NCBI RefSeq assembly: GCF_000732925.1 | Contig: NZ_CP008953.1 | Span: forward strand, 868,001 to 932,000 | Length of the DNA stretch: 64,000 bases | Reading direction: 5' to 3' | From: Amycolatopsis japonica | GTDB taxonomy: Bacteria; Actinomycetota; Actinomycetes; Mycobacteriales; Pseudonocardiaceae | Program-made: the position numbers and the translations under genes | Notes under the pieces: generated by a model | The model's database searches: none | What the model saw: only the letters and a program-made list of their open reading frames with translations | Told to the model about the DNA's origin: nothing | Part shown: positions 36,958 through 47,894 of the stretch, in pieces | Layout of the letters: every line of letters starts with the position of its first letter | Position numbering within the stretch: the stretch's first letter is position 1

Positions 36958-37734
36958 GTGAGTCTTCGGTCCTTCTTGTCAGACGTCGTGTACAGCGCCT
37001 ACGGCAGGCGCCTGATCCAGCAGGCCAAGGGGCGCCATCCACGCCACATCGCCATCATGCTGGACGGCAACCGCCGCTGGGCGCGCGAAGCGGGCTTCAC
37101 GGACGTCGCCGACGGCCACCGGGCCGGCGCCAAGAAGATCGCCGATTTCCTGAGCTGGTGCAACGAGGCCGACGTCGAGGTCGTCACGATGTGGCTGCTT
37201 TCGACCGACAATCTCGGGCGCGCGGCCGAGGAGCTCAGTCCGCTGCTGAAGATCATCACCGACGTCACCGACGAACTCGCCGCGCCGCACACGCCCTGGC
37301 GGCTCCGCATCGTGGGAGCCCTCGACTTGCTGCCGCCAGAGGTCGCGAAGGCCCTCAGCGCGGCCGCGGAGCGCACCGAAGGGCGCTCCGGGATGGAGGT
37401 CAACGTCGCGGTCGGTTACGGAGGACGTCAGGAGATCGCCGACGCGGTCCGCAAACTCCTGCTCCAGCACGCCGACGAGGGCACCTCGATCCGCGAGCTC
37501 GCCAAGATCCTGGACGTCGACCATATTTCCGAACACATGTACACCTCAGGTCAGCCCGATCCGGATCTGATTATCCGCACCTCGGGTGAGCAGCGGCTTT
37601 CCGGATTCCTGCTCTGGCAATCGGCGCATTCGGAATTCTGGTTCACCGAAGCGTATTGGCCCGCATTCCGGCGCGTCGATTTTCTCCGCGCGATGCGCGA
37701 TTACGCGTGGCGGCACCGGCGCTTCGGTTCCTGA
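36958..37734 (+). CDS. Z-isoprenyl diphosphate synthase (UPP synthase family, Rv1086-like)
   Basis: The 258-residue cis-prenyltransferase adds isopentenyl diphosphate to an allylic diphosphate. The active-site motif HIAIMLDGNRRWAREAG carries the Mg-binding Asp, and DLIIRTSGEQRLSGFLLWQS and HSEFWFTEAYWP are the other family signatures. It is the positional counterpart of the mycobacterial short-chain Z-farnesyl synthase; product chain length cannot be read from sequence. The start is GTG at 36958 with no clear ribosome site, 86 bases from the divergent hemolysin III gene. A bidirectional terminator follows. Confidence 0.9.
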   Translation: MSLRSFLSDVVYSAYGRRLIQQAKGRHPRHIAIMLDGNRRWAREAGFTDVADGHRAGAKKIADFLSWCNEADVEVVTMWLLSTDNLGRAAEELSPLLKIITDVTDELAAPHTPWRLRIVGALDLLPPEVAKALSAAAERTEGRSGMEVNVAVGYGGRQEIADAVRKLLLQHADEGTSIRELAKILDVDHISEHMYTSGQPDPDLIIRTSGEQRLSGFLLWQSAHSEFWFTEAYWPAFRRVDFLRAMRDYAWRHRRFGS

Positions 37735-37746
37735 CCGGTGACATGA

Positions 37747-37778
37747 CGAAGGCCCCGGCGTGCACTCCGGGGCCTTCG
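37747..37778. terminator. Bidirectional terminator hairpin
   Basis: Perfect 12-base arms CGAAGGCCCCGG (37747-37758) and its complement (37767-37778) have an 8-base loop. It lies between the convergent prenyltransferase gene and the small secreted-protein gene. Confidence 0.8.
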
Positions 37779-37794
37779 ACGTCGTCACTGAAGA

Positions 37795-38043
37795 TCAGTG
37801 GTGGTGGTGCTCCAGCGAGTGGAGGACCAGGGCCGGGGTGGTGGCGATGCCCGTGTAGGCACCGGCGACCAGCGAAGCGGCGCCGTAGCCCAGCGCGCCG
37901 CCGCCCTCGATGAACGTGTTGTAGGCGTCGCCGAACGTGGGGTCCGGGGTGCCGGAGGTGTCACCAGTGGCGGCGAACGCGGTCCCGCCGACCATCATGA
38001 TGCCCGCGGCGACGGCGGAAACGAAACCAGCCTTCTTCAGCAC
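37795..38043 (-). CDS. Small secreted protein with a natural poly-His C-terminus
   Basis: The 82-residue product begins at GTG 38043 (MLKKAGFVSAVAAGIMMVGG), with AAGGAG nine bases upstream, and has a signal peptide ending at TAFAA. The mature part of about 58 residues is Gly/Ala/Thr-rich with FIEGGGALGYGAASLVAGAY and ends LHSLEHHHH. Composition and size recall small actinobacterial surface proteins such as chaplin-like or pilin-like proteins, but the diagnostic chaplin motifs are absent. The histidines could bind metal. Function is unknown. Confidence 0.7.
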   Translation of the reverse strand: MLKKAGFVSAVAAGIMMVGGTAFAATGDTSGTPDPTFGDAYNTFIEGGGALGYGAASLVAGAYTGIATTPALVLHSLEHHHH

Positions 38044-38668
38044 TTCGCACACTCCTTGGTAGAGATATTCAGGGATCGGGGGCACCGAAATCCGGTGGGG
38101 GTGTCCCGCAGTGAGAAAATTACTCGCTATTCAGGAGTTGTGACCGTCGCGTAAGCCCATTGTGTGAGCCCGAAAAGGCGCGTTTCACTCGGTCCGGTTC
38201 TCTGTCTCGGGCACAAAATGCGACCGGCTACCAAGCGTGGTAGAACCCTCGATCCCATCAGGTGAACGCCCTGCGTCGCGTTAATCCATCCGGGTCGCAT
38301 CGACGAGCGTCCCTGAATGGAGATCATCACTACGGAACGTGATGGTGACCAGGCGTTGATGTCACGCGACCGACAGTGAGATGACGGTTTGGCGAATCAC
38401 CGTGGTGGCTGCCTGCGCGATCGGCCGGACGCAGGTACCTTCCGGAAGTGAGGGTTCGCGTCCCATGCGGACTCTCGCGGGAGGCCCTGGTCGTGGCGGT
38501 TGTCGACAGGGCGGCACAGCCGCCCAGTGGATGCACGAGGGGGCCGGCACCCGGCCCTCGCGGCCGTGCCGACTGACGTCGGAAGACGTCGGAAGGAGCG
38601 GTTAGCCAGGGAGGTGCCCGGCCCAGCGAGTGCGGGCGTGGTGCCACGCCCACGAGGGAGATGCCGTC
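38044..38668. other. Long gene-free leader region between a secreted-protein gene and phoH2
   Basis: These 625 bases hold no convincing coding frame. Left of about 38350 the sequence is comparatively AT-rich for the window and should contain the promoter of the minus-strand small secreted gene. It also includes a small dyad (TACCA/TGGTA near 38230). From about 38400 to phoH2 it becomes very GC-rich. That part contains an imperfect hairpin near 38539-38562 (GAGGGGGCCGG with CCGGCCCTC) and a direct repeat GACGTCGGA at about 38575 and 38585. A structured 5' leader for phoH2 is possible; no known riboswitch was recognised. Confidence 0.4.
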
Positions 38669-40060
38669 GTGACTGCGCAGCGTTCACCCCGCAAGGCCTC
38701 TGGCCGTTCTTCGACCGGTGCCTCTGGCCCGGAGAAAGCCTCGATCTCGCCCGAATCCCAGCGGTCCACTTACGTGCTCGACACGTCGGTCCTGCTCTCT
38801 GACCCCTGGTCGGTGACCCGTTTCGCCGAACACGCGGTCGTGCTCCCGCTGGTCGTCATCAGTGAACTGGAGGCGAAACGTCACCATCCCGAACTGGGGT
38901 GGTTCGCGCGCGAAGCGCTCCGCATGCTCGACGACCTGCGTCGTCAGCACGGCAGGCTCGACGCGCCGATCCCGATCGGAGAGCACGGCGGCACCCTGCA
39001 GGTGGAGTTGAACCACTCCGATCCCACGGTGCTCCCGGTCGGCTTCCGCACCGACTCCAACGACCACCGCATCCTCGCCTGTGCGCTCAATCTGGCGGCG
39101 GAACGCGCGTCGGTCACGCTGGTGACCAAGGACATCCCCCTGCGCGTCAAGGCGGGAGCCGTCGGCCTCGAAGCCGACGAGTACCGCGCGCAGGAGGTGA
39201 CGCCCTCGGGCTGGACGGGGATGGCGGACGTGGACGTCCCGCAGACCCTCATCGACGGGCTGTTCAGCGGCTCTTCGGTGGAACCGGCGGAATTCGGGAT
39301 GCCCGAGGTCGGTGAACTGCCCTGCCACACCGGGTTGAGGCTGCTCGCGGGCAGTTCGAGCGCGTTGGGCCGGGTCACCGCGGACAAGCGGATCCGGCTC
39401 GTGCGCGGTGACAAGGAGGCGTTCGGGCTGCACGGCCGCTCGGCCGAACAGCGGGTCGCGCTGGATCTCCTGCTGGACTCCGACGTCGGCATCGTCTCGC
39501 TGGGCGGACGGGCCGGGACGGGTAAGTCGGCGCTCGCGCTCTGCGCGGGGCTGGAATCGGTGATGGAACGCCGCCAGCACCGCAAGGTGGTCGTGTTCCG
39601 GCCGGTTTACGCGGTCGGCGGCCAGGAACTGGGCTACCTGCCCGGTTCCGAGAGCGAGAAGATGCAGCCGTGGGCGCAGGCGGTGTTCGACACCCTCGGC
39701 GGGCTGGTCAGCCAGGACGTCCTCGACGAGGTCTTCGACCGAGGCATGCTCGAGGTGCTTCCGCTGACCCATATCCGCGGCCGGTCGCTGCACGACACGT
39801 TCGTCATCGTCGACGAGGCGCAGTCCTTGGAGCGCAACGTGCTCCTGACCGTGCTTTCGCGGCTGGGCACGGCCTCGCGGGTCGTGCTCACGCATGACGT
39901 CGCGCAGCGCGACAACCTGCGGGTCGGGCGGCACGACGGCGTGTCGGCGGTGATCGAGAAACTCAAGGGTCACCCGCTGTTCGCGCATGTCACGCTGACC
40001 CGTTCCGAGCGTTCGCCGATCGCGGCGCTCGTCACCGAGATGCTGGAGGACCACGGCTGA
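38669..40060 (+). CDS. phoH2: PIN-PhoH fusion ATPase (PhoH2)
   Basis: The 463-residue product has an N-terminal PIN ribonuclease domain (about 30-170). Its acidic residues lie in [22 protein letters not shown] and [14 protein letters not shown]. The C-terminal PhoH ATPase has Walker [12 protein letters not shown] (about 280) and Walker [11 protein letters not shown]. Such fusions act as sequence-biased RNA helicase/ribonucleases in mycobacteria (Rv1095). I use the GTG at 38669 with GAGGGAG upstream. A nested terminator hairpin follows. The mycobacterial gene has a short upstream antitoxin-like frame; none was seen here. Confidence 0.92.
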   Translation: MTAQRSPRKASGRSSTGASGPEKASISPESQRSTYVLDTSVLLSDPWSVTRFAEHAVVLPLVVISELEAKRHHPELGWFAREALRMLDDLRRQHGRLDAPIPIGEHGGTLQVELNHSDPTVLPVGFRTDSNDHRILACALNLAAERASVTLVTKDIPLRVKAGAVGLEADEYRAQEVTPSGWTGMADVDVPQTLIDGLFSGSSVEPAEFGMPEVGELPCHTGLRLLAGSSSALGRVTADKRIRLVRGDKEAFGLHGRSAEQRVALDLLLDSDVGIVSLGGRAGTGKSALALCAGLESVMERRQHRKVVVFRPVYAVGGQELGYLPGSESEKMQPWAQAVFDTLGGLVSQDVLDEVFDRGMLEVLPLTHIRGRSLHDTFVIVDEAQSLERNVLLTVLSRLGTASRVVLTHDVAQRDNLRVGRHDGVSAVIEKLKGHPLFAHVTLTRSERSPIAALVTEMLEDHG

Positions 40061-40071
40061 CCGGATCCGGG

Positions 40072-40104
40072 GGAGTCCTCTCAGGACAGTCCTAAGAGGA
40101 CTCC
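40072..40104. terminator. Nested bidirectional terminator hairpin
   Basis: Outer arms GGAGTCCTCT (40072-40081) and AGAGGACTCC (40095-40104) enclose an inner AGGAC-A-GTCCT hairpin, so the stem is almost continuous. It lies between convergent phoH2 and guaB1. Confidence 0.8.
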
Positions 40105-40112
40105 TCCGGGTG

Positions 40113-42487
<2,375 letters not shown>

Positions 42488-42491
<4 letters not shown>

Positions 42492-42516
42492 GTACTCGAC
42501 ATACCGCGAGTATGTT
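42488..42516 (+). promoter_or_regulatory. Promoter with palindromic operator for the old-yellow-enzyme gene
   Basis: TTGAGT (42488-42493) and TATGTT (42511-42516) are separated by exactly 17 bases. The perfect dyad ACATAC-CGCGA-GTATGT (42499-42515) covers the spacer end and the -10 element, where a repressor would block transcription of the gene starting at 42565. Confidence 0.6.
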
Positions 42517-42564
42517 ACTTCGAGTAGGGATACTGATCAGTAGGTAACGGCGGGAGAAAGCGCG

Positions 42565-43794
42565 ATGAGCGAGCCCAAGGAACTGCTGGCCGAACCGCTG
42601 AAACTGCGATGCGGCGCGACCCTGCCGAACCGGCTGGCCAAGGCCGCGCTCAGCGAGCAGCTCGGCGACCGCCGCAACCGGCCGACGGCCGAACTGGCCG
42701 AGCTGTACCGGACGTGGTCCCGTGGCGGCGCCGGGACGCTGATCACCGGCAACGTCATGGTCGATCCGACCGCGCTCGGCGAACCGCGCAACGTCGCGGT
42801 GCCGCGGGAGCCGGACGCGACCGAGTTCAAGCCGTGGGCGCGGTCGGTCGACGGGACCGAGACCCGGCTGTGGGCCCAGCTCAACCACCCTGGCAGGCAG
42901 AGCCCGCGTTTCCTGTCCCGTCAGCCGGTCGCGCCGTCGGCGGTGCCGTTCGGCGACCGCGGCATCCGCTCGGTCTTCGCGACGCCGCGCGCGCTCACCG
43001 TCGCCGAGATCGAGGCGATCATCGATCGGTTCGGGGTGGCCGCGCGGACCGTCGTCGACGCCGGGTTCGCCGGTGTTCAGATCCACGGCGCGCACGGCTA
43101 CCTCGTGTCGCAGTTCCTTTCCCCGCTGACCAACCAGCGCACCGACGGCTGGGGCGGCGACGCGCTCCGGCGGCGCCGCTTCCTGCTCGAAGTCGTCGCC
43201 CGGGTGCGTGCCGAAGTCGGCGACGCCGTGCCGATCGCGGTCAAGCTCAACAGCGCGGACTTCCAGCGCGGCGGTTTCAGCGAGGAGGACTCGCTCGAAG
43301 TCGTCCGCGAACTGGGTGAAGCGGGCATCGACCTGCTGGAAGTTTCCGGCGGGACCTACGAGAAGGCCGCCATGATGGGCTCGGCCAAGGCGAGCACCCT
43401 CAGCCGCGAGGCCTACTTCCTCGACTACGCCGCGAAGGCGCGGCAGGTCACCGACGTGGCGCTGATGGTCACCGGCGGCTTCACCAGTCCGGAGGGCATG
43501 GCGGAGGCGCTGCGTTCCGGGGCGCTGGACGTCATCGGCCTCGGCAGGCCGCTGATCGTCGACCCGGCGCTGCCCGGACGGCTGCTCGGTGGCGAGGAGG
43601 TCCGTGCCCAGCGCACGGCGCCGAAGACCGGCATCCGGCTGGCCGACAGCCTGCTCGAGATCCAGTGGCACACCCAGCAGATGCACCGGGTGGCCGCCGG
43701 GAAACCGGTGGACCGGCGGCTCGGGGCGGTGCGGACGCTAGTACGAGCCGGCGTCGCGGATCCGCTCAACGCTTTCCGCCGGGTCCGGGGCTAA
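42565..43794 (+). CDS. NADH:flavin oxidoreductase (old yellow enzyme family)
   Basis: The 409-residue FMN TIM barrel should reduce activated double bonds or xenobiotics with NAD(P)H. Landmarks are LWAQLNHPGRQSPRF, the active-site pair in GVQIHGAHGYLVSQFLSP, RTDGWGGD, and the FMN-phosphate region VTGGFTSPEGM and DVIGLGRPLIVDP. It lacks the extra C-terminal Fe-S/FAD domains of dienoyl-CoA reductases. GGGAGAAAG precedes the ATG at 42565. A well-formed promoter with a palindrome suggests inducible expression. Its end overlaps the convergent Pr6Pr gene by 57 bases. Confidence 0.9.
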   Translation: MSEPKELLAEPLKLRCGATLPNRLAKAALSEQLGDRRNRPTAELAELYRTWSRGGAGTLITGNVMVDPTALGEPRNVAVPREPDATEFKPWARSVDGTETRLWAQLNHPGRQSPRFLSRQPVAPSAVPFGDRGIRSVFATPRALTVAEIEAIIDRFGVAARTVVDAGFAGVQIHGAHGYLVSQFLSPLTNQRTDGWGGDALRRRRFLLEVVARVRAEVGDAVPIAVKLNSADFQRGGFSEEDSLEVVRELGEAGIDLLEVSGGTYEKAAMMGSAKASTLSREAYFLDYAAKARQVTDVALMVTGGFTSPEGMAEALRSGALDVIGLGRPLIVDPALPGRLLGGEEVRAQRTAPKTGIRLADSLLEIQWHTQQMHRVAAGKPVDRRLGAVRTLVRAGVADPLNAFRRVRG

Positions 43795-44439
43795 GTAGTC
43801 GTCAACTTCGTCTCGACGGCTGAAGGTGCGGTCGAAGCCGACCGCGGCCGCCGCGAGACCGATGAACAGCACACCGATCAGCACGCAGTTGAACGCGACA
43901 CCGCCGTAGCCGTTGATGCCCGGGTCGACGAACGGGTACGGGTAGAACCCGATGATCGCGCCGCGCACCAGCGTGACGGCGAGCCAGGCCAGCGGGTACA
44001 GCAGCGACCACCACAGCACCCGCCACGAGAGCTGGCCGCGCGGCCCGAACAGCAGCCAGCCCGCGACGCACATCAACGGCGACACCTTGTGCAGCATCGT
44101 GTCGGCGAACACCGCCCAGCCGTGCAGTTCGTAGAGATCGGCGAGCGCGACCTGGAAGACGACACCGGTCACGGTGATGCCGACCAACCCGGTGAGCCGC
44201 AGTACCCCGAACAACGTCGACCGGCCCGCGACACCGACCGCGAGCAGCAGGCTGCCGACGCCGACCAGGATGTTCGAGTCGATGGTGAAGAACGCGAGCA
44301 GGTTGGCCACCCGGCCGGCCGGGGTGTGGAAGGTGCCGCCGGTGGTGCCCGCGGAGACCGGGATCTGCGCGGCGAGACCGGCGATCACCACCAGCGCCGT
44401 CAGGCCGAACCAGGCACGCGCGATCTTGGAAGCCTGCAT
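43738..44439 (-). CDS. Pr6Pr family seven-helix membrane protein
   Basis: The 233-residue product has about six or seven hydrophobic helices. The phrases FTIDSNILVGVGSLLLA, MLHKVSPLMCVAGWLLFGP and RGAIIGFYPYPFVDPGINGY fit the Pr6Pr/FAR-17a-like actinobacterial membrane proteins. The charged C-terminus (about 25 residues) overlaps the convergent oxidoreductase gene by 57 bases. Function is unknown. Confidence 0.78.
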   Translation of the reverse strand: MQASKIARAWFGLTALVVIAGLAAQIPVSAGTTGGTFHTPAGRVANLLAFFTIDSNILVGVGSLLLAVGVAGRSTLFGVLRLTGLVGITVTGVVFQVALADLYELHGWAVFADTMLHKVSPLMCVAGWLLFGPRGQLSWRVLWWSLLYPLAWLAVTLVRGAIIGFYPYPFVDPGINGYGGVAFNCVLIGVLFIGLAAAAVGFDRTFSRRDEVDDYLAPDPAESVERIRDAGSY

Positions 44440-44556
44440 TCGCCCACTTTATGGGTGATCGGGTGGCGACGTCCCGTCACCACCGCACGCCGCCACTCGA
44501 TCGGGGGCGGGACGCCGCCGGGTCTTCCCGCCCACCGGGTCATATCGTGGGAATCG

Positions 44557-45384
44557 ATGGACGTCGAGCGGAGGCCCGGACGCCGCGGCCGGGTCGCGCG
44601 GGGTCCGGCGGAGGACAGCGGACCCGTCGCCGGGTTCGCGCGACGGCTGTGGGAACTGAAACGGGCCGCCGGTGACCCTTCCTACGACCGGATGCGTGAC
44701 CAGTACGGCGCGCTCGCGTCGAAATCGGCGCTTTCGGCCGCGGCCCGCGGGGAGCGGCTGCCCAGCTGGGAAACGTCCTGGGAGTTCGTTCGCGTGCTGG
44801 CCGTCGGCGTGCTCGGCGGCGACGAGGACGAGGTCCGCCACGAATGGCGCGGCGAGTGGGAACGCGCGCGGGACGCGCTGACCGCCGGTGCCGTGCCGGA
44901 ACCCGCGCCCGGACCCGCGCCGGAGCGGTCCCGCCGGACGGCGTTCGTCCTCGCCGGTGCCGTGGCGCTCGTGCTCGTCGCGGCGCTGGTGTTCGTCTTC
45001 GCGGTCCCGTTCGGCTCCGAGCCCGCCGCGCCGGCCGGTGACGCGTCCGAATTCGTCGCCGACGTGACCGTGCCCGACGGCAGCGAAGTCGCGGCCGGCT
45101 CGGTCTTCGTGAAGACCTGGGAGTTCCGCAACGCGGGAACGGTCGGATGGATCGGCCGCTATCTGGTCCGCGCCGGATCGTTCGGGAATCCGGGCGAATG
45201 CGCCACGCCCGAACGCGTCCCCGTCCCGCAGACCGCCCCCGGCGAGCATGTGCGCGTCTCCGTCGAAGTGCGCGCGCCCGACCGTCCCGGGCATTGCCAG
45301 GTGTACTGGAAGATGGCCGACGAACAGGGCCACATCCTGCTGCCGAACACCCGTGCCGTGTTCTTCTCGGTCCGCGTCATTTGA
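44557..45384 (+). CDS. HTH-TM protein with extracellular NBR1-Ig-like domain
   Basis: The 275-residue product has an N-terminal cytoplasmic helical segment (FARRLWELKRAAGDPSYDRM through RLPSWETSWEFVRVL) resembling the degenerate Xre-like helix-turn-helix of actinobacterial sensor proteins. A Pro-rich link and one membrane helix (TAFVLAGAVALVLVAALVFV) lead to an outer beta-sandwich with FVKTWEFRNAGTVGWIGRYL, VPVPQTAPGEHVRVSVEVRA and GHCQVYWKMADEQGHI. The last matches the NBR1 central Ig-like domain. The architecture suggests sensing or adhesion outside with a DNA- or protein-binding part inside. ATG at 44557. Role is inferred. Confidence 0.72.
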   Translation: MDVERRPGRRGRVARGPAEDSGPVAGFARRLWELKRAAGDPSYDRMRDQYGALASKSALSAAARGERLPSWETSWEFVRVLAVGVLGGDEDEVRHEWRGEWERARDALTAGAVPEPAPGPAPERSRRTAFVLAGAVALVLVAALVFVFAVPFGSEPAAPAGDASEFVADVTVPDGSEVAAGSVFVKTWEFRNAGTVGWIGRYLVRAGSFGNPGECATPERVPVPQTAPGEHVRVSVEVRAPDRPGHCQVYWKMADEQGHILLPNTRAVFFSVRVI

Positions 45385-45564
45385 CTTTCCGGGCCGATGG
45401 CCAAAGCGCTGACCTGCGCGGACATTGTTCGTTCGGCCATGGCCATTCCGCGGTCGTGAATCGCTTCCGGAGTGGCTTCGGCGGCCTTTAACGTCGTCGG
45501 CGTCCGGGAATTCCGGACGGGGATTTTCCGAAACACTCTCACATTATTTGCGGAAAGGGAATCC

Positions 45565-45906
45565 ATGCGTCCGTACGTCAAGGTCGCCGCACTGGCCGGG
45601 ACCGCGCTCACCATGGCGCTCCTGCCGGTCACCGCCGCACAAGCGGCTCCGGCGCCCGCTTCGGGCAGTGATCCGATCATCACCTGCGAATCCGGCTATC
45701 ACGGCTGGATGCGCCGGGCCGGGAAGGACGCGATCTGCCTCAAGCCGGGCACGCGCACTTGGGACGTCAAGGTGTTCGAATGCGCCGGGGATCTGACGGT
45801 GCATTTCAAGAACGGCGAGAAGGCTTACTGCGGGGGAAACATGAAGATCGGCCTCGACCTGGCCGTCCAGTCCAATGTCGTCAAGACCGTTGTGGGGAAC
45901 CGATGA
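45565..45906 (+). CDS. Small secreted protein A
   Basis: The 113-residue product has a signal peptide (MRPYVKVAALAGTALTMALL, cleavage near AQAA). The mature part has four cysteines (IITCESGYH, AICLKPG, FECAGDL and AYCGGN), enough for two disulfides. AAAGGGA precedes the ATG at 45565. Its stop overlaps the start of the next secreted protein by four bases (ATGA). I recognise no family. Confidence 0.7.
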   Translation: MRPYVKVAALAGTALTMALLPVTAAQAAPAPASGSDPIITCESGYHGWMRRAGKDAICLKPGTRTWDVKVFECAGDLTVHFKNGEKAYCGGNMKIGLDLAVQSNVVKTVVGNR

Positions 45907-46280
45907 AGAAGAAACTGCTCGCCGTCGTCCCGGTCGCGCTGGCCGGCACTCTGCTGATGGCACCGTCCGCTTCGGCGGCGTCGAAGGTCTGTGAGGGCGG
46001 ACCGCTGATGGGCGGGAAGACGAAGGTCGTCGAGGTGAGCGCGGGGCAGAGCATCGACATCACCGTGCACAACCACGACTACCGGGGAATGCTCGTCCAG
46101 ATCATCGACGACACCTTCGACAAGGGCCTCTGGAGCGGGGCCATCGCGCCGGGCAAGGAGCGCACCGTCAAGCACGGCGTGCTCGGGGAGCCGCCGGTGT
46201 ATCACAAGATCCGCTTCGAGGTGACCTCCAACCTTTCGAACAACTACACGTACAAGATCTCGTCGGACCGCTGCTACTGA
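45903..46280 (+). CDS. Small secreted protein B, coupled to A
   Basis: The 125-residue product has a signal peptide (MKKKLLAVVPVALAGTLLMA, cleavage near ASAA). The mature beta-rich domain of about 100 residues has two cysteines at its extremes (KVCEGG and DRCY), which could close the fold. ATGA overlap with the upstream gene implies matched synthesis, so the two may form a complex. Function is unknown. A stem-loop follows. Confidence 0.7.
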   Translation: MKKKLLAVVPVALAGTLLMAPSASAASKVCEGGPLMGGKTKVVEVSAGQSIDITVHNHDYRGMLVQIIDDTFDKGLWSGAIAPGKERTVKHGVLGEPPVYHKIRFEVTSNLSNNYTYKISSDRCY

Positions 46281-46289
46281 CGCGTTTCG

Positions 46290-46335
46290 TCCTCTGGATG
46301 CGGTCGTTGCACGCGCAAGGATCGCATTCAGAGGA
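46290..46335. terminator. Stem-loop between convergent genes
   Basis: Arms TCCTCTGGATGCG (46290-46302) and CGCATTCAGAGGA (46323-46335) pair with one mismatch around a 20-base loop. It lies 9 bases after the secreted-protein stop and 10 bases before the stop of the convergent ligase gene. Confidence 0.7.
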
Positions 46336-46345
46336 CTAAATGCGG

Positions 46346-47857
46346 TCAGGGCTTGAGGAGGCCGCGCACGGTGTCGATGGTGTCGGCGTCCGCGGCCTCC
46401 TTGTCCGGTCGGTAGCGCACGACGCGCGCGAAGCGCAGCGCCAGCCCGCCCGGATACCGCGTGCTCACCTGAGCCGCGTCGAGTTCGATTTCGACGACGA
46501 GCTCCGGCCGCACGTGGACCGCCCAGTCCGTGCGGTGGGTCTCGATCTCCTGGAACGTCTTCGTCTGCCAGGCCAGCAGCTCGTCGGTCATGCCCTTGAA
46601 CGTCTTGCCGACCATGATCGGCGGGCCGCCGTCGGGGTCGCGGGCGCCGAGATGCAGATTCGACAGCGTGCCGGTGCGCCTGCCGTGCCCCCATTCGGCG
46701 GCGAGCACGATCAGATCGATCGTGTGCACCGGTTTCACCTTGAGCCAAGCGCGGCCCCGGCGCCCCGCCGCGTACGGCGAAGTGAGGTCCTTGACCATCA
46801 CGCCTTCGTGCCCGGCGGCCATCGCCGCTTCCAGCACTCCCTCCGCCGAGGCGGGGCTGACCTCGCCCGGGATGACGTGCTCGCCCGCGACGCGGCGCAG
46901 GGCGGCGTTCCGTTCGGAGAGCGGCGCGTCCAGCAGGTCGACGCCGTCGAGGTGCAGGCAGTCGAAGAAGTACGGCCGCAGCAACAGCGCCTTGACCTGC
47001 TCCTCGCGGCTGCTGCCGAACCGGCTCAGCGTCTGCTGGAACGGCCTGGGCCTGCCGTCGTCGGTCAGGGCCAGGGTCTCGCCGTCGAGCACCACCGACG
47101 TGCACGGCAGGGAACGCACCAGATCCACCAGCTCTTCGACGGTGCCGGTGATCTCGCGCAGCGTCCGCGTGTAGATGTGCACCTCGTCGCCTTCGCGGTG
47201 GACCTGGATCCGCGCGCCGTCCATCTTGTACTCGACGAGCGCCTCGGCGTGTTCGGTGATCGCCTCGTCGAGCGACTCCGCCGGGGAGGCCAGCATCGGC
47301 CGGATCGGCCTGCCCAGCGCCAGTTTGAACTCCGCCAGCCGCTCGCGGCCGCCCGTCATCGCGGCCAGGCCCGTCACCGGGAGCTGCCCGGACAGCATGA
47401 ACGCCCGCCGGACATCCTCGACCGGGATCTCGGACGCCGCCGCGATGGCGTCCACCATGATCCCTTCGAGCGCGCCCTGCCGGAGCTCGCCGCTGATCAG
47501 CCGGAACAGGAACTCCTGCTCCTCCTTGGTCATCTTGACGAGCAAGGCCCGCAATGTCTCCGCGCGCAGCTTCACCGACCCCGAACCCGACACCGCTCCC
47601 ACCGTGTCGAAGGCCGTGTCGACCTCGGACACGGTCAACGACGGCTCGGCGGCCGGGTCCGCGTCCACGGCGGCCAGCGTCCGCCAACCGGTGCCGATGC
47701 GGCCCTGGGGCAGCTGCCCGGTGAGGAACGCGATGACCGCGGGAAGCTCCAGCTCGCCCGCGGCGCGCAGCACCGCGGACAGGGTGGCGATCTTCGCCTT
47801 CCTGGACCTCGTGGCGGCGATTTCGGCCGACGCGGTGACCACCTCGGTGAGCAACAT
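46346..47857 (-). CDS. ligB: ATP-dependent DNA ligase (LigB type)
   Basis: The 503-residue product has an N-terminal DNA-binding domain, then the adenylation domain with the nucleotidyl lysine in LVEYKMDGARIQVHREGDE (about K210). Further motifs are VVLDGETLAL, FFDCLHLDG, GHEGVMVKDL and RGRAWLKVKP, and a C-terminal OB fold follows. Length and order match mycobacterial LigB (Rv3062) rather than the Ku-associated LigD. The presumed role is backup sealing in DNA repair. The ATG at 47857 begins at the conserved MLLTEVV. Confidence 0.92.
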   Translation of the reverse strand: MLLTEVVTASAEIAATRSRKAKIATLSAVLRAAGELELPAVIAFLTGQLPQGRIGTGWRTLAAVDADPAAEPSLTVSEVDTAFDTVGAVSGSGSVKLRAETLRALLVKMTKEEQEFLFRLISGELRQGALEGIMVDAIAAASEIPVEDVRRAFMLSGQLPVTGLAAMTGGRERLAEFKLALGRPIRPMLASPAESLDEAITEHAEALVEYKMDGARIQVHREGDEVHIYTRTLREITGTVEELVDLVRSLPCTSVVLDGETLALTDDGRPRPFQQTLSRFGSSREEQVKALLLRPYFFDCLHLDGVDLLDAPLSERNAALRRVAGEHVIPGEVSPASAEGVLEAAMAAGHEGVMVKDLTSPYAAGRRGRAWLKVKPVHTIDLIVLAAEWGHGRRTGTLSNLHLGARDPDGGPPIMVGKTFKGMTDELLAWQTKTFQEIETHRTDWAVHVRPELVVEIELDAAQVSTRYPGGLALRFARVVRYRPDKEAADADTIDTVRGLLKP

Positions 47858-47894
47858 GGATCCATCATGGACCCGGACACCGACAGTTTCGCCT

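Noticed and set aside
37795..37810. Vector or tag contamination suggested by the LEHHHH-coding end
   Set aside because: Flanking sequence is continuous chromosomal DNA with a terminator and neighbouring genes, there is no vector sequence, and only four histidines are encoded.
38400..38668. Known riboswitch or RNase P/SRP-type RNA before phoH2
   Set aside because: I compared the region from memory with ydaO, cobalamin, TPP, 6C, SRP and RNase P consensus elements and found no convincing match. Kept only as a possible leader.
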